In this document: positions 23,519 to 37,360 of the stretch, piece after piece | Layout: the number at the start of each line of letters is the position of its first letter | Position numbering within the stretch: the first letter of the stretch is position 1 | Made by a program: the position numbers and the translations under genes | Source: Ctenosaura bakeri | Taxonomy: Eukaryota > Chordata > Lepidosauria > Squamata > Iguanidae | Assembly: GCA_948474755.1 (NCBI GenBank) | Contig: CAOLHI010002148.1 | Span: forward strand, 62,001 to 126,000 | Length of the DNA stretch: 64,000 nucleotides | Direction of reading: 5' to 3' | The notes under the pieces: generated by a model | Told to the model about the DNA's origin: nothing | The model's input: only the letters and a program-made list of their open reading frames with translations | The model's database searches: none

Positions 23519-24340
23519 GTGTGCCATAAGAGGTTCCCTGAAGGAGCACGTAGGCAGGCACTGCCGAAAGACCGAAAACAAGGTCAGACCAGTAAAATTC
23601 CCATCCTGTAGCCCCAGGAAAACCTGAAGAGAAACAAATCCACAATAAACAAAAGGTCCTCTGCCCCAAGACGCCAACTTGAAGGGATTAACTTGTCTGC
23701 CCCAAGTTGAGCAAATATCCTATTTGTCACACCAAACAAAACTCAGCCAAAGGTCTGGAGACTGTGGCAACACCCAATAATCCTATCATGCAAAGGAAAT
23801 TACCAATGTGAAGTTTTGTGCCCACTGCAACTCCCATTGTTCTCCCCGGGAAAGGATTAATTCTCCAGGTACATTTTCCTCTACAAATAGTCCCCGATTT
23901 TGAGCGCCTCTTTGGATCGCTCCCAGTCTTCCCAACTGACCATCGTTCCATCTGTTGAGCAATCCCCTCAGCCCCCTCAGTGCTGAGCCCCACCTCTTCG
24001 CTGCCTTCTCAGACCCCGCACTTCAGGACAAGGTGCAGTATTACCCCAACACACCCCTTCACTTCCCCCCTGTCAGATTTCCTCTCTTTTTCTCCTTGAC
24101 AAGCTCTTGGGTGTGTGTGAGTGAGTGTGTAGGTGCGCAAGTGCGTAATTCTTGTAGTTAATAAAATCATTTATTGGACATTTTTTTGTTTGGTTTTTGA
24201 CTTGGCGTGACCCCGTAAAAACTAGGTAAAAGACCCTGCTAGGTTACCCTGCCTCTTGCAGTGCTATTGCTGGTACTCTGACTAGTTTCCATTCCGCATC
24301 ACGTGGAGCACAGTGAGGTGTCCCCCAAGGGACCCCCGAA
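23519..24340 (+). mobile_element. Possible solo LTR (low confidence)
   Basis: A GC-richer block in AT-rich DNA. It starts TGTGTGCCATAAGAGG and contains an AATAAA polyadenylation signal (gttaataaaatcattt, about 24159-24174) with GT-rich sequence around it, plus C-rich tracts upstream. This resembles a retroelement LTR in composition and layout. No target duplication, primer-binding site or coding region was found, so the ends and class are guesses. Confidence 0.25.
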
Positions 24341-24349
24341 ATTAGAGTA

Positions 24350-27300
24350 ACAATAGTTAAGGATTTATTCTGCACCAAATTTACCTGTACTTTTTTTTGT
24401 TTTGTTTTGTTCAGAAAAAAAGCATTTTCTGAACAGATTTTCTGCTGTCTTCTGTGCTGAAAACACTGTAATTGGGGACTTATTTGGTACAAAGGAAGCA
24501 TTTTCTGTAGAGGAAGCATCATTTCTGCAGATGAAACAGCACAAAAATCTTCACAGAAATACTATTTTCAGTGTAGAAGATGTTTCCTGTGAAGGAACTG
24601 CTGCACACACTCCCTGCAAATTTTGTGCAGAATAAGTTTCAAACTGCAAAGATTCTCATAAACCAAGGATTTTTCTTGTTGGAGATTTTTGAGAAACATA
24701 TTTTACAGCATTTTTGACTATGTTCAAATATTATTTCCATCTCAAGGCATGGATAGGATCCACTCTCCAAGAATTAAGTGCACTATTTACTAAGCCCACC
24801 CATCCTCAGGAACTTCAGCTGCTCAGTTGGAGAAACTCTTGACTTCTGCTGCTCCTTGACTATCTATGGACTCAAGTGGTTGCACACGTGACTAAGGTAA
24901 CTAAGGTGACAAAATTATCTGTTGCTTACTCCCCTCTCTTCTTCTTCTGGTTAGCTGCTGTTGAGAAATGGAAGAATGCTATCCTTACTGCCTTCCCCAT
25001 TTGCTCACTCCTCTACCTCCTTATAATACACACACATTCTCCCTGTCCACACCTACAGAGGAAGCAGAATGTACAAACATAGGCTAGCACTTCAATATTC
25101 CCCCTCTGCCATTTATTTGGGATACACCCCCCATTACTCAAGGAGTAATGGAAAATTCAACAGTTACACCACAAAAAGAGTGACATAATCTTTCATAATG
25201 TAACATAGTTACACCTTTGTTGCTGCCAAAAGAAATTAATGAAAAGTCACTCATTATTGACAGTAGCTTCTCCCGAGCTTTGTGGCGGGATTGTTACCAA
25301 CAGCTGTTCATTGTCATTCCTAACTGCTTATCTGAATAAATGAATGAGCAAACAGGACAAAGAGCAATACCAGCAGCCTATCAGCCACGGGTCCTTCTAG
25401 GATGCCAAATCTTTGGTAGCTGTCTGAGGATGCTTGCTGACCTCGCTGAAGTCACAGTCCTTCATCCCCTCCTTCCATCTTGGATAGTTCTTCTCAGAAT
25501 ACTATTAAAGTTTTACTCATGAGGTAAAGACACATAATCATACTACTGAAATATACTTTTATTGGTGGAAACTGCTAGATATATTACTAAGGCATGAATC
25601 CTTTTGACTCATCTTTCTCCACCAGGATAGGTTCTTCCAGCATCCAGTAGTCTGAGTAGGCTGTTTGAATCAACTGCTGGACACTAGGTTAACACATAGG
25701 TAAATTTAATAGATCCGGTGGATCTACTTGAGACTAACAAAAGGATTCAAGCCTAAGAATACTGGAGGATGTAATGCTTGTACAGGAGGGTGGGTTGAGT
25801 AGACAACCACATTCCCTGAGAGCCATCATGATCTCCTATTGGTGTAGAGTAGGGGTAGACAACTTGTGACCTTCCCAGCTGTTATTTGATTGTGACTCAT
25901 ATCATCCCTCACCATTGGCTATGCTGCCAGCTCAATTCTAAGGAAATAACAATGAACAATTCTTTTTCTGGTCTCCAGATCAAAAAATAAAAACAGCTGT
26001 TTCTGGTGGCTGTTTGTGCTGCTGCTGTTGTTGTTGTCATCATCATCATCATGATCAAGCAGCACAAACAGGGTGACATTTTACCCTGATACTACTGGCT
26101 AACATGTGTATAAACAAACCGGAAATATGTTAAATGTTATGTTCTGACTCATTTTTCCAAAACTTGACTCTGCTTCAATGAAAATAAGAACCATTTCCTT
26201 TGGGTTTATGAGGAAATTTTTGTTTGTTTGTCTGCTTGTTTGCATTTTCTCACACTTCAGAGGGCTGCTGAGGAAAGCCCATCAAGCTAGCTTTCTGGTC
26301 TCCATCAGTGAATTTGTGCCAGAAGACTGACCACTGCTCAGTGAAAAGAGCCAATGTTCCCAACTGAGCTGTTCCGTTTTGTTACAAGAGGGCTCTGTAG
26401 AAATGCATTTATCTTTAGACTCTATTTCAAGCTCTCAGGGTAAACAGGATTACTTAAGAATTAACTGTGATTTAAGGGTGAGCTGAAAAACATGAGAGAA
26501 CTACAGTTTATTCTCTTCAAAGAATCTTTGCAACATTCTTATTACCAAAGCTGTCTTGTCTTTCAAGTTGCTCTCATTTAACATTCCCAATGATGAAATA
26601 AAGGAGTTCAACAAAGTACACAAGCTTTTGAGCTGCACAGAACTCTTCACCTACAGAAACGTGGTCTATTCAGAGCTCTCAACTCATTTATATTGTTTCT
26701 TGGCTGGGGCCAAAAGTACACTATCTTTTATCAAGCTACTGAAAATCCAGTACCTTTTGTTAAAAGCAGCCTGTTATAATATACTAAATAACATGGTTCA
26801 TCTGGTAAGCAGTTGACTTCCTTTTCCCCTCTTCTGCAGAAGGGGAAAAAAGTGACTAATGGCCAAAAGGACAACAGAAAGACTCACTTGGTTCTTTGGG
26901 GACTCTCCTATGTATAATAGAGGGAGACAGTCTCTGCTTGCCAAAAGTGTTCAGCTCCTTTGTCTGAACATTTTACTAATGCAAATGAAAATGTTAGGAA
27001 GGAAATCTTGCGTTATCATAAGTTCCCCTCCAGGGGTGATATCACTTCTCTGCCTCCCGATAATGAGTCATATAAAGCAACAGAACATTTATGCTGGGAG
27101 GATATGGATGCTCTCTACCAAATAGCTCCCCCAATTTGACAACTGCCTTCCAACACTTGCCTTATTACCTGATGAAAATGGGAATAGAATTTATATTCTC
27201 CGTGATATCTCCTGAACTCATAATGATCTCAGAGAGAATATCCAATTGCCTCCCTATTTCAGAGAGCTGAGACAGTATGCAGCAGGCTTTGGTAATAAAG

Positions 27301-27825
27301 GGATGGAAAACATGTTGATTCTGGTTGTGTTCTGCAGCTAATCGTGAGTGAACAGCTTGAACATTATATTCCTTTTAAACATCTTCATGTCACCCAGCAT
27401 AAAATAAACCTCTCTGTTAAATCCATTATGCAGGCCAAGTTAGAAGGAGAGAATTGCACAAGGGCATTGTTACGACTGATGACCTCACCATGGAAAGTAA
27501 GTCAGCACTTTGTGTCTGATGACTCTTTTCTTTCAGTGTTTTTTTTTTCCATTTCTCTCTCTTCTGGCCTTTCTTGGGGTCTTGAACAAACTGTGAGATC
27601 TGAAAAATGCTGAGCAAAGTACTGCAGAAGACAGAAGCTGCTGTTTACAAAACAGCAGGTCTATGCCGTGTCCAAAACATTTGCCACGTTTACTGTGTTA
27701 CTTAGATTCTCCTGTTTCCCCCTCCTCACTACATTTTCACAATACCATCTCCTGGAGAGCCTCACAACAATGTATGGAGAGATGCTGGAACAACAGCATT
27801 TAGAAGCCAATTTTTGCTGTTACAT
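24350..27825. other. No recognisable gene
   Basis: AT-rich DNA with chance ORFs. A degraded dispersed repeat motif lies at 25850-25935. A ctg/ttg/tca triplet tract lies at about 26017-26056. No host exon recognised. Confidence 0.4.
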
Positions 27826-28042
27826 TAATTTTTGTTGTCTTCACATCAGCTTGGAGTTATGGCAACCTTATCACAAGTTTTTTTCAGCAATATTTATTTA
27901 GAAGAGATTTGTCATTGCCTGACAATGAGTGAGTGACTTGCCAAGTCTAATGATGTCTAATGTCTAATGATGTTTTTGGATGGTCAGCTCTCATCTCCTG
28001 AAGTTTTAGTCCAACATTCAAACCACTATACCACACTGGCTG
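27826..28042 (-). mobile_element. tRNA-derived SINE, degraded
   Basis: Antisense copy. The body is tggcaaccttatcacaag and agaagagatttgtcattgcc, and the tRNA-like head complement is ttagtccaacattcaaacca followed by ctataccacactggct. It contains an internal short repeat (taatgatgtctaatgtctaa). Confidence 0.72.
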
Positions 28043-28959
28043 TTCAGAAGCCAGTAACATGAAGAAATTTGAGAGCCAGTGAATTGCTTCCCATCTTTCA
28101 CAGACATGTTCTTCTTCTTCCACAAAGGCATAACTACCATCCAGAGCTTGGAAAAAATGACATTGTCAGACCTCAACACCTAGACTCCCCATAGCCTGCG
28201 TGGCCAGTGAGTCATACTGGCTGAGCAATTCTGGGGTTGAAATTCAATTAATGTTCTCAGATGACGTGGACAGGTTGAATCAGTGGTGTTCATGTGTATA
28301 TGTTTAGTACCTATATTAACTTACCATACAGTAATTGGTTCACTGGGTCTACTTTTGTTAGAACTGCGGAATGGATTTAGGCCTGGGAGTTGCACTCCAT
28401 AAAAGGAACTCATCCAAGGTCAGCTGATATCCACACCCCATGCCCAAACATAACTGTACTTAGAGTTGCCAGGTCAGAACTATCTCAGATCCTGAGATTT
28501 CAAGGCTAGAGCCTAAGACCTAGAGACAAGCCTTCCTGACATTACATTAAGCATGATAAATTAAGCCTCAGCCACAGAGTTGCACAGAGTATGCCATTCA
28601 GCCAAAAAACATCGTATCTAGCAAATAACTATCTACATGCTTTTCAAGACAGTACTATCCCCTTGCAATTCCTCCCCTCACCACAAGGTCCAGAAAAGGA
28701 AGTCTAAGCTCTAAGATCCAAGCCACCTTGTCTTGCTCAAAAGGCCCCTAACAAGCCATTTTTAAAAAAGCTCTATACCCAAGAAGGAGATTGTCAGTGG
28801 TCACCATTTGTCTTTGTCACTGTTTTTAAAAGTATTTTTACTCTGTCAGGGGCCTGGGACCCAATTTTCTATCCTCCGGAAACTTCCAGATATTGCACAT
28901 ACTCCTGAAAGTGCTCCTAACAAAACCAACACAGCACTAACAGTAGCTGATTTTTTTTA
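28043..28959. other. No recognisable feature
   Basis: Non-coding sequence without a recognised repeat family. Confidence 0.4.
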
Positions 28960-29430
28960 AAAAAAATGCTTATTTATTCATTTTAAATTAATATTCCATC
29001 ATTCTCTCAACAAAGTAGCTTAAGCAGCTTACAAAAATTCAAAGTCCAGCTTAAAAAAATATAAAATTTAAAAAACAATTAAACGTGCAATTCTATAAAA
29101 GTGCACATATTTAAAACAGTTTAAATATATTTAAAATATAATTAAAACATAAAAAAGATAAAGCATAGCACACTACCTTCAAAACAACCTCCTGCCACGT
29201 AGTTTGAGCACCAAAGTCTCTCCTAAATAAGAAGGTTTTTGCCTGCTGGTAGAAAGAGGGCAGAGAGTGCAGGAACCTGTTTAAAAGGTGAATTGCTGCT
29301 CTTCGAAGCTGCCAGAAGAACCAATTCATCTTCTTTTGGAAAAGAAGTACTATACAGAGGAGCGAGGAAACAGGAGGCCACAAAATATAGCTGTAGGCTC
29401 CAGGACTGCAGCTTGTTCTCTCCTGTTCTA
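28960..29430 (-). mobile_element. L2/CR1 LINE 3' fragment
   Basis: On the minus strand it ends with the LINE 3' terminal block (tttgtaagctgcttaagcta). Upstream lie an A/T-rich 3' UTR and the coding end, whose antisense reads aagaaggtttttgcctgctg, the same layout as the element at the window start. Frames are destroyed. Confidence 0.55.
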
Positions 29431-29475
29431 TGCAGCTAGTTAGTTATACCTCACAAGAGATAACTGAAATCCTTC

Positions 29476-29568
29476 TGGCTGGCATGGAGTAATGATTTGA
29501 ATGTTGGACTAGGATTCTAGGAGACAAAAGTTCAAATCCCCATGCAACCATGGGAAAAGCTCTGGGTA
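29476..29568 (+). mobile_element. tRNA-derived SINE head
   Basis: Sense copy of the head only: ctggcatggagtaatgattt, gaatgttggactagg, then a B-box-like gttcaaatccc. Truncated by the adjacent copy. Confidence 0.7.
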
Positions 29569-29573
29569 ATCTG

Positions 29574-29735
29574 AGCCAGAGTGATGTAGCGGTTTGAGCA
29601 TTGGACTATGAGTGTGGGGACCAGGGCTTGTTTCCCTCCTTGGCCACAGAAACCCACTGGATGACCTTGGGCATGTCACACATTCTCAGTCCCCAGGCAT
29701 ACGTGTGCACTTGTCACTCAAAGCTGCCCGAAGCA
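29574..29735 (+). mobile_element. tRNA-derived SINE, second tandem copy
   Basis: Begins gccagagtgatgtagcggtt and tgagcattggactatg, has cacagaaacccactggatga and ccttgggcatgtcacacatt, then a divergent tail. It lies immediately after another head-only copy in the same orientation. Confidence 0.7.
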
Positions 29736-31435
29736 GCTTGGCAATATGAAACATAACAAATAATTTGAATCAAGAGCATTGCAAATTGAAATAATCATGC
29801 ACAAACAGCAAGGAGAAATACATAGTGCAGCAGAGAGACAACAGCAGAACAGTATGAAAAGGTGATCTTTCTGCTCACATAACTTAATTATACCTTAGTG
29901 ATATGCAGTTGCTTAGCGTGATACCTAGAAATAGATATGTAAATCTAGCCATTTTGTTTTAACTTTCTTGTTTCCTCACTAGTATTCATTCTGGATCCCA
30001 CCAAAAGGTTTTTTCCACAAATTGAAATACATTAATATGTTTTAATAAGATACTAATTTAAATTTATTTAAAACATACCTTTGTGCATTTTAAAGCAGAG
30101 CTTGGAAAAGTCATTTTTTAGGCCTAGAACTCCCAGAATCCATGCTGATCATGCTGGCTAGGAATTCTGAGAGCTGAAATCCCAAAAATTAACATTTCCA
30201 AGTTCTGCTTTTAGTATGGGCATAGATATTCTGCATATTCATACACAGTTGTATACATTTGCAGATGAATGTATTGTTTCATACACTTTCCCATCTCTGA
30301 ATTTTCAACAACAAATAGATTTCACCAGCAATCTCAAGAGATGAGAAATCTATGTTTCTACACCAAAACATGAATGGAACTATATTTCACCACTAGTTAT
30401 GGAGGAAGTAAGAAAAATAGAACTTGAAATAGCAGTTTTGACCTCAGACCATGATTAATGTTAGTGTTCATATTGCAAATTCAGTGTACATGGCACTTCA
30501 TAGAATAATACAATACAAGAGAATTGGCCCTACCAAAGACAAACAGTCTAGTGATATTCTTGGATGGTCTCTTGTTGCATTTTGCTTTATTCAGCCTCAA
30601 TATAAAGAGGATACATATAGTGTATACAATGCTGCCATGACAAGGAACTTAGTTTCAACAGTTACTTCAAAAGCTGTCTTGCCCCAGTGCAATGTTCTGT
30701 GTAATGGGCACAACAACCTTTCTATTATTTCAATATTTTAATAATTCCAACATGCACTGCCCTTCAAATTTCATTTTAACAGCAGATGGTATGGTGAGAA
30801 GAAGAACAAAATCCTGCAAGCAATATGAGGCATGCTTATTTGCATTTGCCGCATAAGTAGGTGGAATGCAGCCTAGGTTGGGATTTTATAGCTCTCACGT
30901 TCCCCAGTCTTCTCCAAATGTTCTTTTCCTGGATGAAAAGATGATGAATTGCCTCTTCACACAGTTAAGTAACACACAAACACACACTGCACAGTTGAAC
31001 ATGAGAAACAAACAAACCTATCTTTCAAAATCAAAAGTAGACTTTGTTGGAGTTAGCAACCTTTGCGTGCCTATACTCACTGGTAGTTACATTGCATGTC
31101 ACTCTCTAGGAGTTTAGGCACAGCATGTTTATCGTTACTTCCTATTTTTGTTTGTTCACACTCACTCTCTTCCTGCATCATGTTGGCTCTTCCTTGTTCT
31201 CTGGAGTCTCATCTCATGAGTGACTGTGTTCCTTATATCCTCTCCCTTTGACCATGGTAATGCTTCCCTCTTGTTCCTAATGAGGTATGTTTTGCTCCAG
31301 CGCTATTCGCATTTCACACCTGAGTTCATTATTGGAGGGAGAGATATAGCAATACATCATGTTGAGAACAATGGGGAAGAGAAGTGGTATAGTTCTTGAG
31401 CAGGAGGGTCAGAATGTACTGTCTTGTTCTTGTTT
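29736..31435. other. No recognisable gene
   Basis: AT-rich sequence. 30108-30210 holds an inverted pair of the dispersed 'aactcccagaatcc' / 'attctgagagctgaaat' motif. Nothing else recognised. Confidence 0.4.
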
Positions 31436-31850
31436 TTATCTGCCATCAAGTCAGCTTTGACTTCTGATGATCCTATGCAGGAGAGACTTCAAGAGCTTCA
31501 GTTATCAACAGCTTTTCTAAGGTCTTGTAAACTCAGACTTCCTTGACAGAACCCACCCATAAAGTAGTCTTCTTTTCCTACTGCCTTCTACTTTACCTAG
31601 CATTATTGTCTTTTCCAGTGAGTCATATTGTCCTGTTATGTGTCCAAACTACAACAACCTTAGTTTAGTCGTGTTAGTTTCTAGTGAAAATTCAATCCTG
31701 ATCTGCTCTCTGGCTCATTTATTTATCTTTCTGGTAGTCCATAGTATCTACAGAATTCTCCTCAAGCACCACAGTACGTTCTTTGATGTAATGTATATTA
31801 GGCATTGAGAATCTCATTTTCCTTGTTCTTTCCATTTTCAAAACCAGAAT
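31436..31850 (-). mobile_element. RTE/Bov-B-like LINE, 3' end fragment
   Basis: The minus strand reads the RTE/Bov-B style ORF end with decay. A segment corresponds to MDYQKDK-like (antisense catctttctggtagtccata); then come tcactggaaaagacaataat (SLEKTIM-like), gtagaaggcagtaggaaaag (EGSRKRG-like) and the tail ggatcatcagaagtcaaagc followed by tgacttgatggca. Several stops are present. Assigned from the conserved order of these pieces in Bov-B ORF2 C-termini. Confidence 0.55.
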
Positions 31851-34675
31851 CTTAGCAGCTAATCACATTATATGGTGCTGAGTGATGAGGGTGTGGTGAT
31901 TTCACAAGACATATTTCCATCTGAGGTAAAGGGAGGTTAAATAATAATCACAGACTTTCTCATCTTTGACATCTTGAGGCACACCATCAAGAAAATGGTG
32001 AGATTCCTTGCACGTGGGATCTGTCTCTGAAAAAACCATTTGTAGAAAAAGCTTGTTTTCTGTGCAAAGAAACCAGTATATGAGAAAAAAAACCGCTTCT
32101 AATCTCTCCCAGCGCAGAGCAAACATTTGAAATCAATTGTTGTTGCATGAGAGAATGAAGTAAGCAAAAGTTAACACCCATGCTGCTAACAGTGAGGACG
32201 GTGTCCTCCTATGGGCAGTGTACAGATTGGACAGGTGCCATCTAGACTGCTTGGCTGACACAGCTCTGTCCTCTGAACACCTTGCCACTGCTTCCTTCTC
32301 TCTAGCATCTGTGATAGGAGGCAGCTGCCTCACTGTGCCTGATGTTAAACCCTACTATCTGTCCACCCATTCTAGAGTATTTCACCATGACAAGTGTGTT
32401 GCAGCAGAGATCAAAATTTAGGCTACAAGGCAATTGCAGGCTACTGGGTATACTAGCTGAAGATTTAAAAATGTGGAACTTCAGAGAATCCCTCAGTTCA
32501 TGAGCCCCAGGATAGCAACAATATCAACATGAGGTTACTTGTGTCACAGTGTTCCAACTTGAAGAAGAACTATTTCCCACACCCACATGTCAGCTTCATA
32601 GTTCAGCATAGAAGCATGGGAAATCACACTGGTGCTTGCATTCTTCTAGTAAAAATGACAGGAACCGCAGCATCTCTCTGGACTAGTTAACACGAGCATG
32701 TCTGTCATTAGTGTCTGTCACCTCACTGGTGCACTGTTCCTCAGACATCCAATGGTTCACATGCTTTAGTAAAAGATCTGAAATGAAAAGGAAACTGGGA
32801 AGTTCTTTCACTAGGAGCAGAGACTGGAGCTGATTTTGTATAGCCTGCTTGAGACACCCACTCGGCCCAGCTGTGGCCTATCTAAAGCAAACATCATGGC
32901 CATGGCTGTTTGCCCAGAAGCAGCATCAACAGCAGCTCTCTAGCCTTAGAGCGGAAGGAAGCTGGAAGACAGCTGCAGAAATCTAGCCAAGGTGCCTAAG
33001 AGCAACTGTCCAACCCTGTCATCGTCATTCACTACGGCTTCTTAGAAATAATAAACGCCATAGTAAAACCTCAGATAGATGAGGAAACTTACCAATATAG
33101 AAAAAATGTCACCCAAAAGTTTCTCTTATGTTGTCTTTAGCGACAAAAATGAAATCAAATTTTACAAAACCCTCTTCTTGCTGCTTCCTATGGTCCAAAT
33201 AGGTTGTTAACAGCTCTAATTAAAACCCATCCCTCTCGGCATATGCAATGTTACACACATGGATTAAATTAAATACAGGAAAGAGGATTCTTCCTTGCCA
33301 TTAAGTCAATGCCAGAGACTGTACATTAAACCTGAATGGTTTGGATTTTGTTACTTTAAACTTGTTCCAGTAAGTTAAGCTAAGTATACAGATTTGGTAC
33401 AGGAATGCAAAGGACAACTGAACCTTAAAAGAGATAGAACTTTTAGCCCTCTGTAGTATCAAAAGAAGGAATTTGCTGACCTCCATCCACCCCCAGATAC
33501 ATTGGCTTTGGTTTCATATTACATTTTCTGCCAGCCGTTTTAGAATTTTTGACTGTAACCATATTATAGCTATGTGGCTATATTATATAGCTCCATGTGT
33601 TCACTAGAAATCATATGAAATCTTCTCTAAAGAAAAGTTCAAAAGCACACAGTTTTTATTTATCTCAGTGTAATGTTTTTTAGTTTGTATATCTTGGTCA
33701 CTTCTCAAATATGTCATTTATCTCAAGATGAATATATATGTAGGTATATTCATGTGGAGAAGGTAGAGATCTGTACCATGTGTGTAAGTAAGAGCATAGA
33801 AATTGTCAGATAACTAACATATCTGAGAGTTTACTGAGATATACAAACTAAAAAGACATTTAGATGCCAATAAGATTAGCTAAATAAAATATGCATAAAC
33901 CTTATATCTCCCCCACTTAAAAAAAAATCCCCTTGAACTTCCCTGTCTGTGGATCAGTCTCATTTCAACCTAATTTGTTCTGTTGAGAACTTCAAAGCTG
34001 AAGACAGTCAGCTGAAGACAATTGATCTGTCATGTTATCTTGAACTGATTAAAACAGTCTGAATCACTGATGTTTTTAAAGTTTGATGTTTGTGGAACAA
34101 GATCAAAAGGGCCAAACTCCACTTGCAACTTGTGCACCAAACAAAGAATTCTATTTCTGGACTGAACAAACACAAGAGTCTGCTATGACTTGTAACCTGC
34201 ATCAAGCCCTTGGGGGATGGAGGAAATAAAAAAATAATAATGAAGGAAAGAACTATTTACACAAGAATGCTTCCACACATGCATCAGTGGGATACTTAAA
34301 ACACCAAGACACTTAATATGTCAAAACTTCAAAATTGGGTAAGCAGGGTTATAGTAAAGCCAGGGTTTGTATGGTCAAAGCACCAGGACTTCATGACTAA
34401 AAGGATTGATATCACTTATAATCCCATTCCTCTCATTTCTTCTGAGCTTATTCTCACAGTAGCAGGATAGGGGGTGAAACTGATTTTCTCAGCAAGAATA
34501 TGTAGTTGTGAGCAATCCCTATTTTATTGTAAAGTATTTGAGGATGACTCAGTCTTAATAGGCAATTGAGACCCATTAGTTTTTGGGGAAAAACCTGTTC
34601 CAGGTAAAGCTGAAACTATTAAACAAGTTTGTTGATATGGTTGGTATAGCTGACTACTTCTGGGGACTTTTTTGG
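31851..34675. other. No recognisable gene
   Basis: AT-rich DNA with short chance ORFs only; no repeat family recognised. Confidence 0.4.
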
Positions 34676-34740
34676 TTAGTTTTATTTATATCCTGCCTTT
34701 TCACCAAAGCTAGGACTCAAAGTAACTTACAAGGTAAGTA
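34676..34740 (-). mobile_element. L2/CR1 3' terminal block
   Basis: The minus strand reads cttgtaagttactttgagtc and then gaaaaggcaggatataaataa, the usual CR1/L2 3' end. Only the last about 60 bp are recognisable. Confidence 0.55.
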
Positions 34741-35889
34741 TGGCTATCAAGATTGATGAGCACCTGTACTTCAGAACTTATTACTGTTCCATTACTGGCA
34801 AGGACCTATAGGAGATATAATCATGTATGCCTTTTATCCAGGGATGGGCAACATGGGTGGCTACAAGAGGATGCTAAGGCTGTTTTGAAGTCTATAGGCA
34901 ACCCTCAAACCAGTGACAAAAATTAAATGGCAAACTATTCCAAGCCATTCAAGCTTGCTTTAAATAAGTTTTCCCAACTGGTCCTCGAAAATAGCCATAA
35001 ATAGCCATAAACCCATTGAAACATTGCTTTTGTAGCTTTTTCATCAACATTGAGCAGGAGTGGCAGGCCATGGAGCCATAGTGGGTCCCAAAGCAGCAAA
35101 ACTGACCCTGCTCATGCTAAAGTTATCTACTCCAGTTTTGTCCTGTACAGCAGGCATGGTCAAAAGAGGCAAGAGAGAAGACAGGGACCCAATGTTACTT
35201 TGCAAGTACCTTCTGGGTGCACCAGAAGTGATGCAATATCACTTCTGGTAATTGTTTTTAGTTGTTTTTCAAGCATTTCTGGTGGGGTGTGTATGTGGGT
35301 CTGGGCTTGGGCAAAAAATAAAGTTGGACATTGCATGCACCTGTGGACTGTATTCCCTCAACACCGTTGTAAGGCCTACTGACTACTGTTACCACAAAGC
35401 AAAAGTAAAAGTAACTGAAACTAATTTCATCTGAGAGAAACTAGCTGTGAGAGCTCTATCTGGAGTCATATATTCTCTTTGGGGTGATCCTATAATACCA
35501 TAGTGGAGAAGCACTCATGATATGAGTTAGATCTGTAGTGGGAAACTCAGACTGCGAAGAAGTTACTTTGTGAAATTAAGTCCCCTGCCTGCATAAACAG
35601 AGAGATGAAGCAATGAGGTAGTAGCAGCATAACAGAAGGAAAGCAGAAATGTTATTCCACCTTAAAATGCATAGACTGAAGCTCAGAGCCAGGACTGGCC
35701 CTACAAGCAGAATGAAGCAATGACCTCAACCTGCAGATGCTGGGAGAGTGGAAGAATACGATCAGCCACACTGTTCTTCATTAATTTTTAAGCTGTTCTC
35801 ATCATCCTTTACAGCAATCCCCATACAGAGCTGCTTTGCCTCACAAGATTTTGGGGGAAACATTGTCTTTTAATATTTTTATATGATAG
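34741..35889. other. No recognisable gene
   Basis: 35686-35770 carries the gaggcagt/tgacctcaacctgcagatgc dispersed motif shared with 45710-45770. Open stretches at 35050-35434 have no domain. Confidence 0.4.
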
Positions 35890-35990
35890 GCAATGGCAGC
35901 CTCCATTTAAGGTTGGTCTCCATGGGAATTTGAACCCTGGTCTCTTGGAGTGGTAGTGGAATGCTCAAAATGACTATACCATGCCAGTTC
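35890..35990 (-). mobile_element. tRNA-derived SINE head, degraded
   Basis: Antisense head: ccatgggaatttgaaccctg and gtctcttggagtggtagtg, then tgactataccatgccagtt. The body upstream is too diverged to bound. Confidence 0.6.
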
Positions 35991-37360
35991 ATAGTCCTTT
36001 ATGTAACAACTAGTTAAAAAGTTTCCCTTTGATTTTCCAACAGTAAGGAAAATCTAAAGAAGATAAAAAACACTACAAAAAGGGTACTTCAAAGAAATGT
36101 TAACAAATACGCCCTAACATTCTTATTCTCTTTCTCTCTTTTACTAAACTTTTAGCCTGGACATGTTTGTTTTGGGGGGCAAAATTTGTAACTGAGATAG
36201 ATAATCTATCATCAAAGTCAAGCTCAGGAGCTCACAGTTATTTCAAAGTAGTTCAGTTCATGAAGAAACAGAACAGACAGACAGACCACAGGTGAAGGAA
36301 GACTGCAACTACAGTCAAAGTCAAATATTTGAGTCTGGTGATCTTTAGGAGAAGGAGAAGGAGTGACATAATTCAATAGATTAAGCTGCACTCTGATTTC
36401 TGACAAGAATGGTTTGAAAAATAAGAATGTTTGGAATATTCTGGTGCTAATTTCTGACACTATTTCTTAAATTTCCAGCCATGTCAAACCATGATGTCTT
36501 TGCTGTAGGAGGTAAAAAGGACTGGAAGAAAGGACTTAAAAAATAAAATTTCACAAAAACACTATGTCTGTGCTCCCTATTTCAGCCAAGTTTATGTACT
36601 ACAAAAAAGAAAGGTAACTCTTATTTGCAGTGTCTGTGCTCACTTTAGGGAATATTACTACTTCTTGCAGGCAAAACATGTTATATAAAATTACTGATTG
36701 GAGAAAGGATCAGGAGAGAGGTCTTTGTCTTCCACCAACCTAATCCTGATATTCTCTGCATGCAGGCAGGGGATTGGCTGGCACCAAATGCCTGATTGAG
36801 AAATATAGCTTAAGAAGGACTACAGAGCCGTGCCCCTTGCCATTGGAAGACAGCCCCATAGCCTCATTGCCCCATAGCCTCTCCTGGGCCACTTGAATGT
36901 GCCTGGCGCATTGAGCCAACCGTAGTATTAACCAGGATCTTCCAACAGCTCACGGGCAGTAGGGACCACAACAAAATTCAAAACCCACAAAACAGTGATA
37001 CTTGTATTGCCCAGCCAAAATGCACAAAATATATCATCCCCGCTTTCAAAGCTTCACATGCTTCTTCATCAAGCAAAGATGCTAAAAATCATACAGGAGA
37101 AGAAAGGAAATGATGTTAGAATCACAGGCCTACATTTTCTCTCAGATACTACTTCTGTTGTCAGTTAAGATGGCAGTATAAAGTGTCCAAAACTTCCATT
37201 AGCTTCACAGCAAAGTGGCTAATCAAATAAGGCCTTTAGAAATCATGAAAAGTAGATATCTGGCTTGTGTTGGATGTTTCTTCTAATGCCAATAAGATTC
37301 TTAACTGTTGTAACTGATGCAAGACAAGGAGGTTTATAAGCAGGTTGGGATACACACAGG
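35991..37360. other. No recognisable feature
   Basis: Non-coding AT-rich sequence; no family recognised. Confidence 0.4.
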
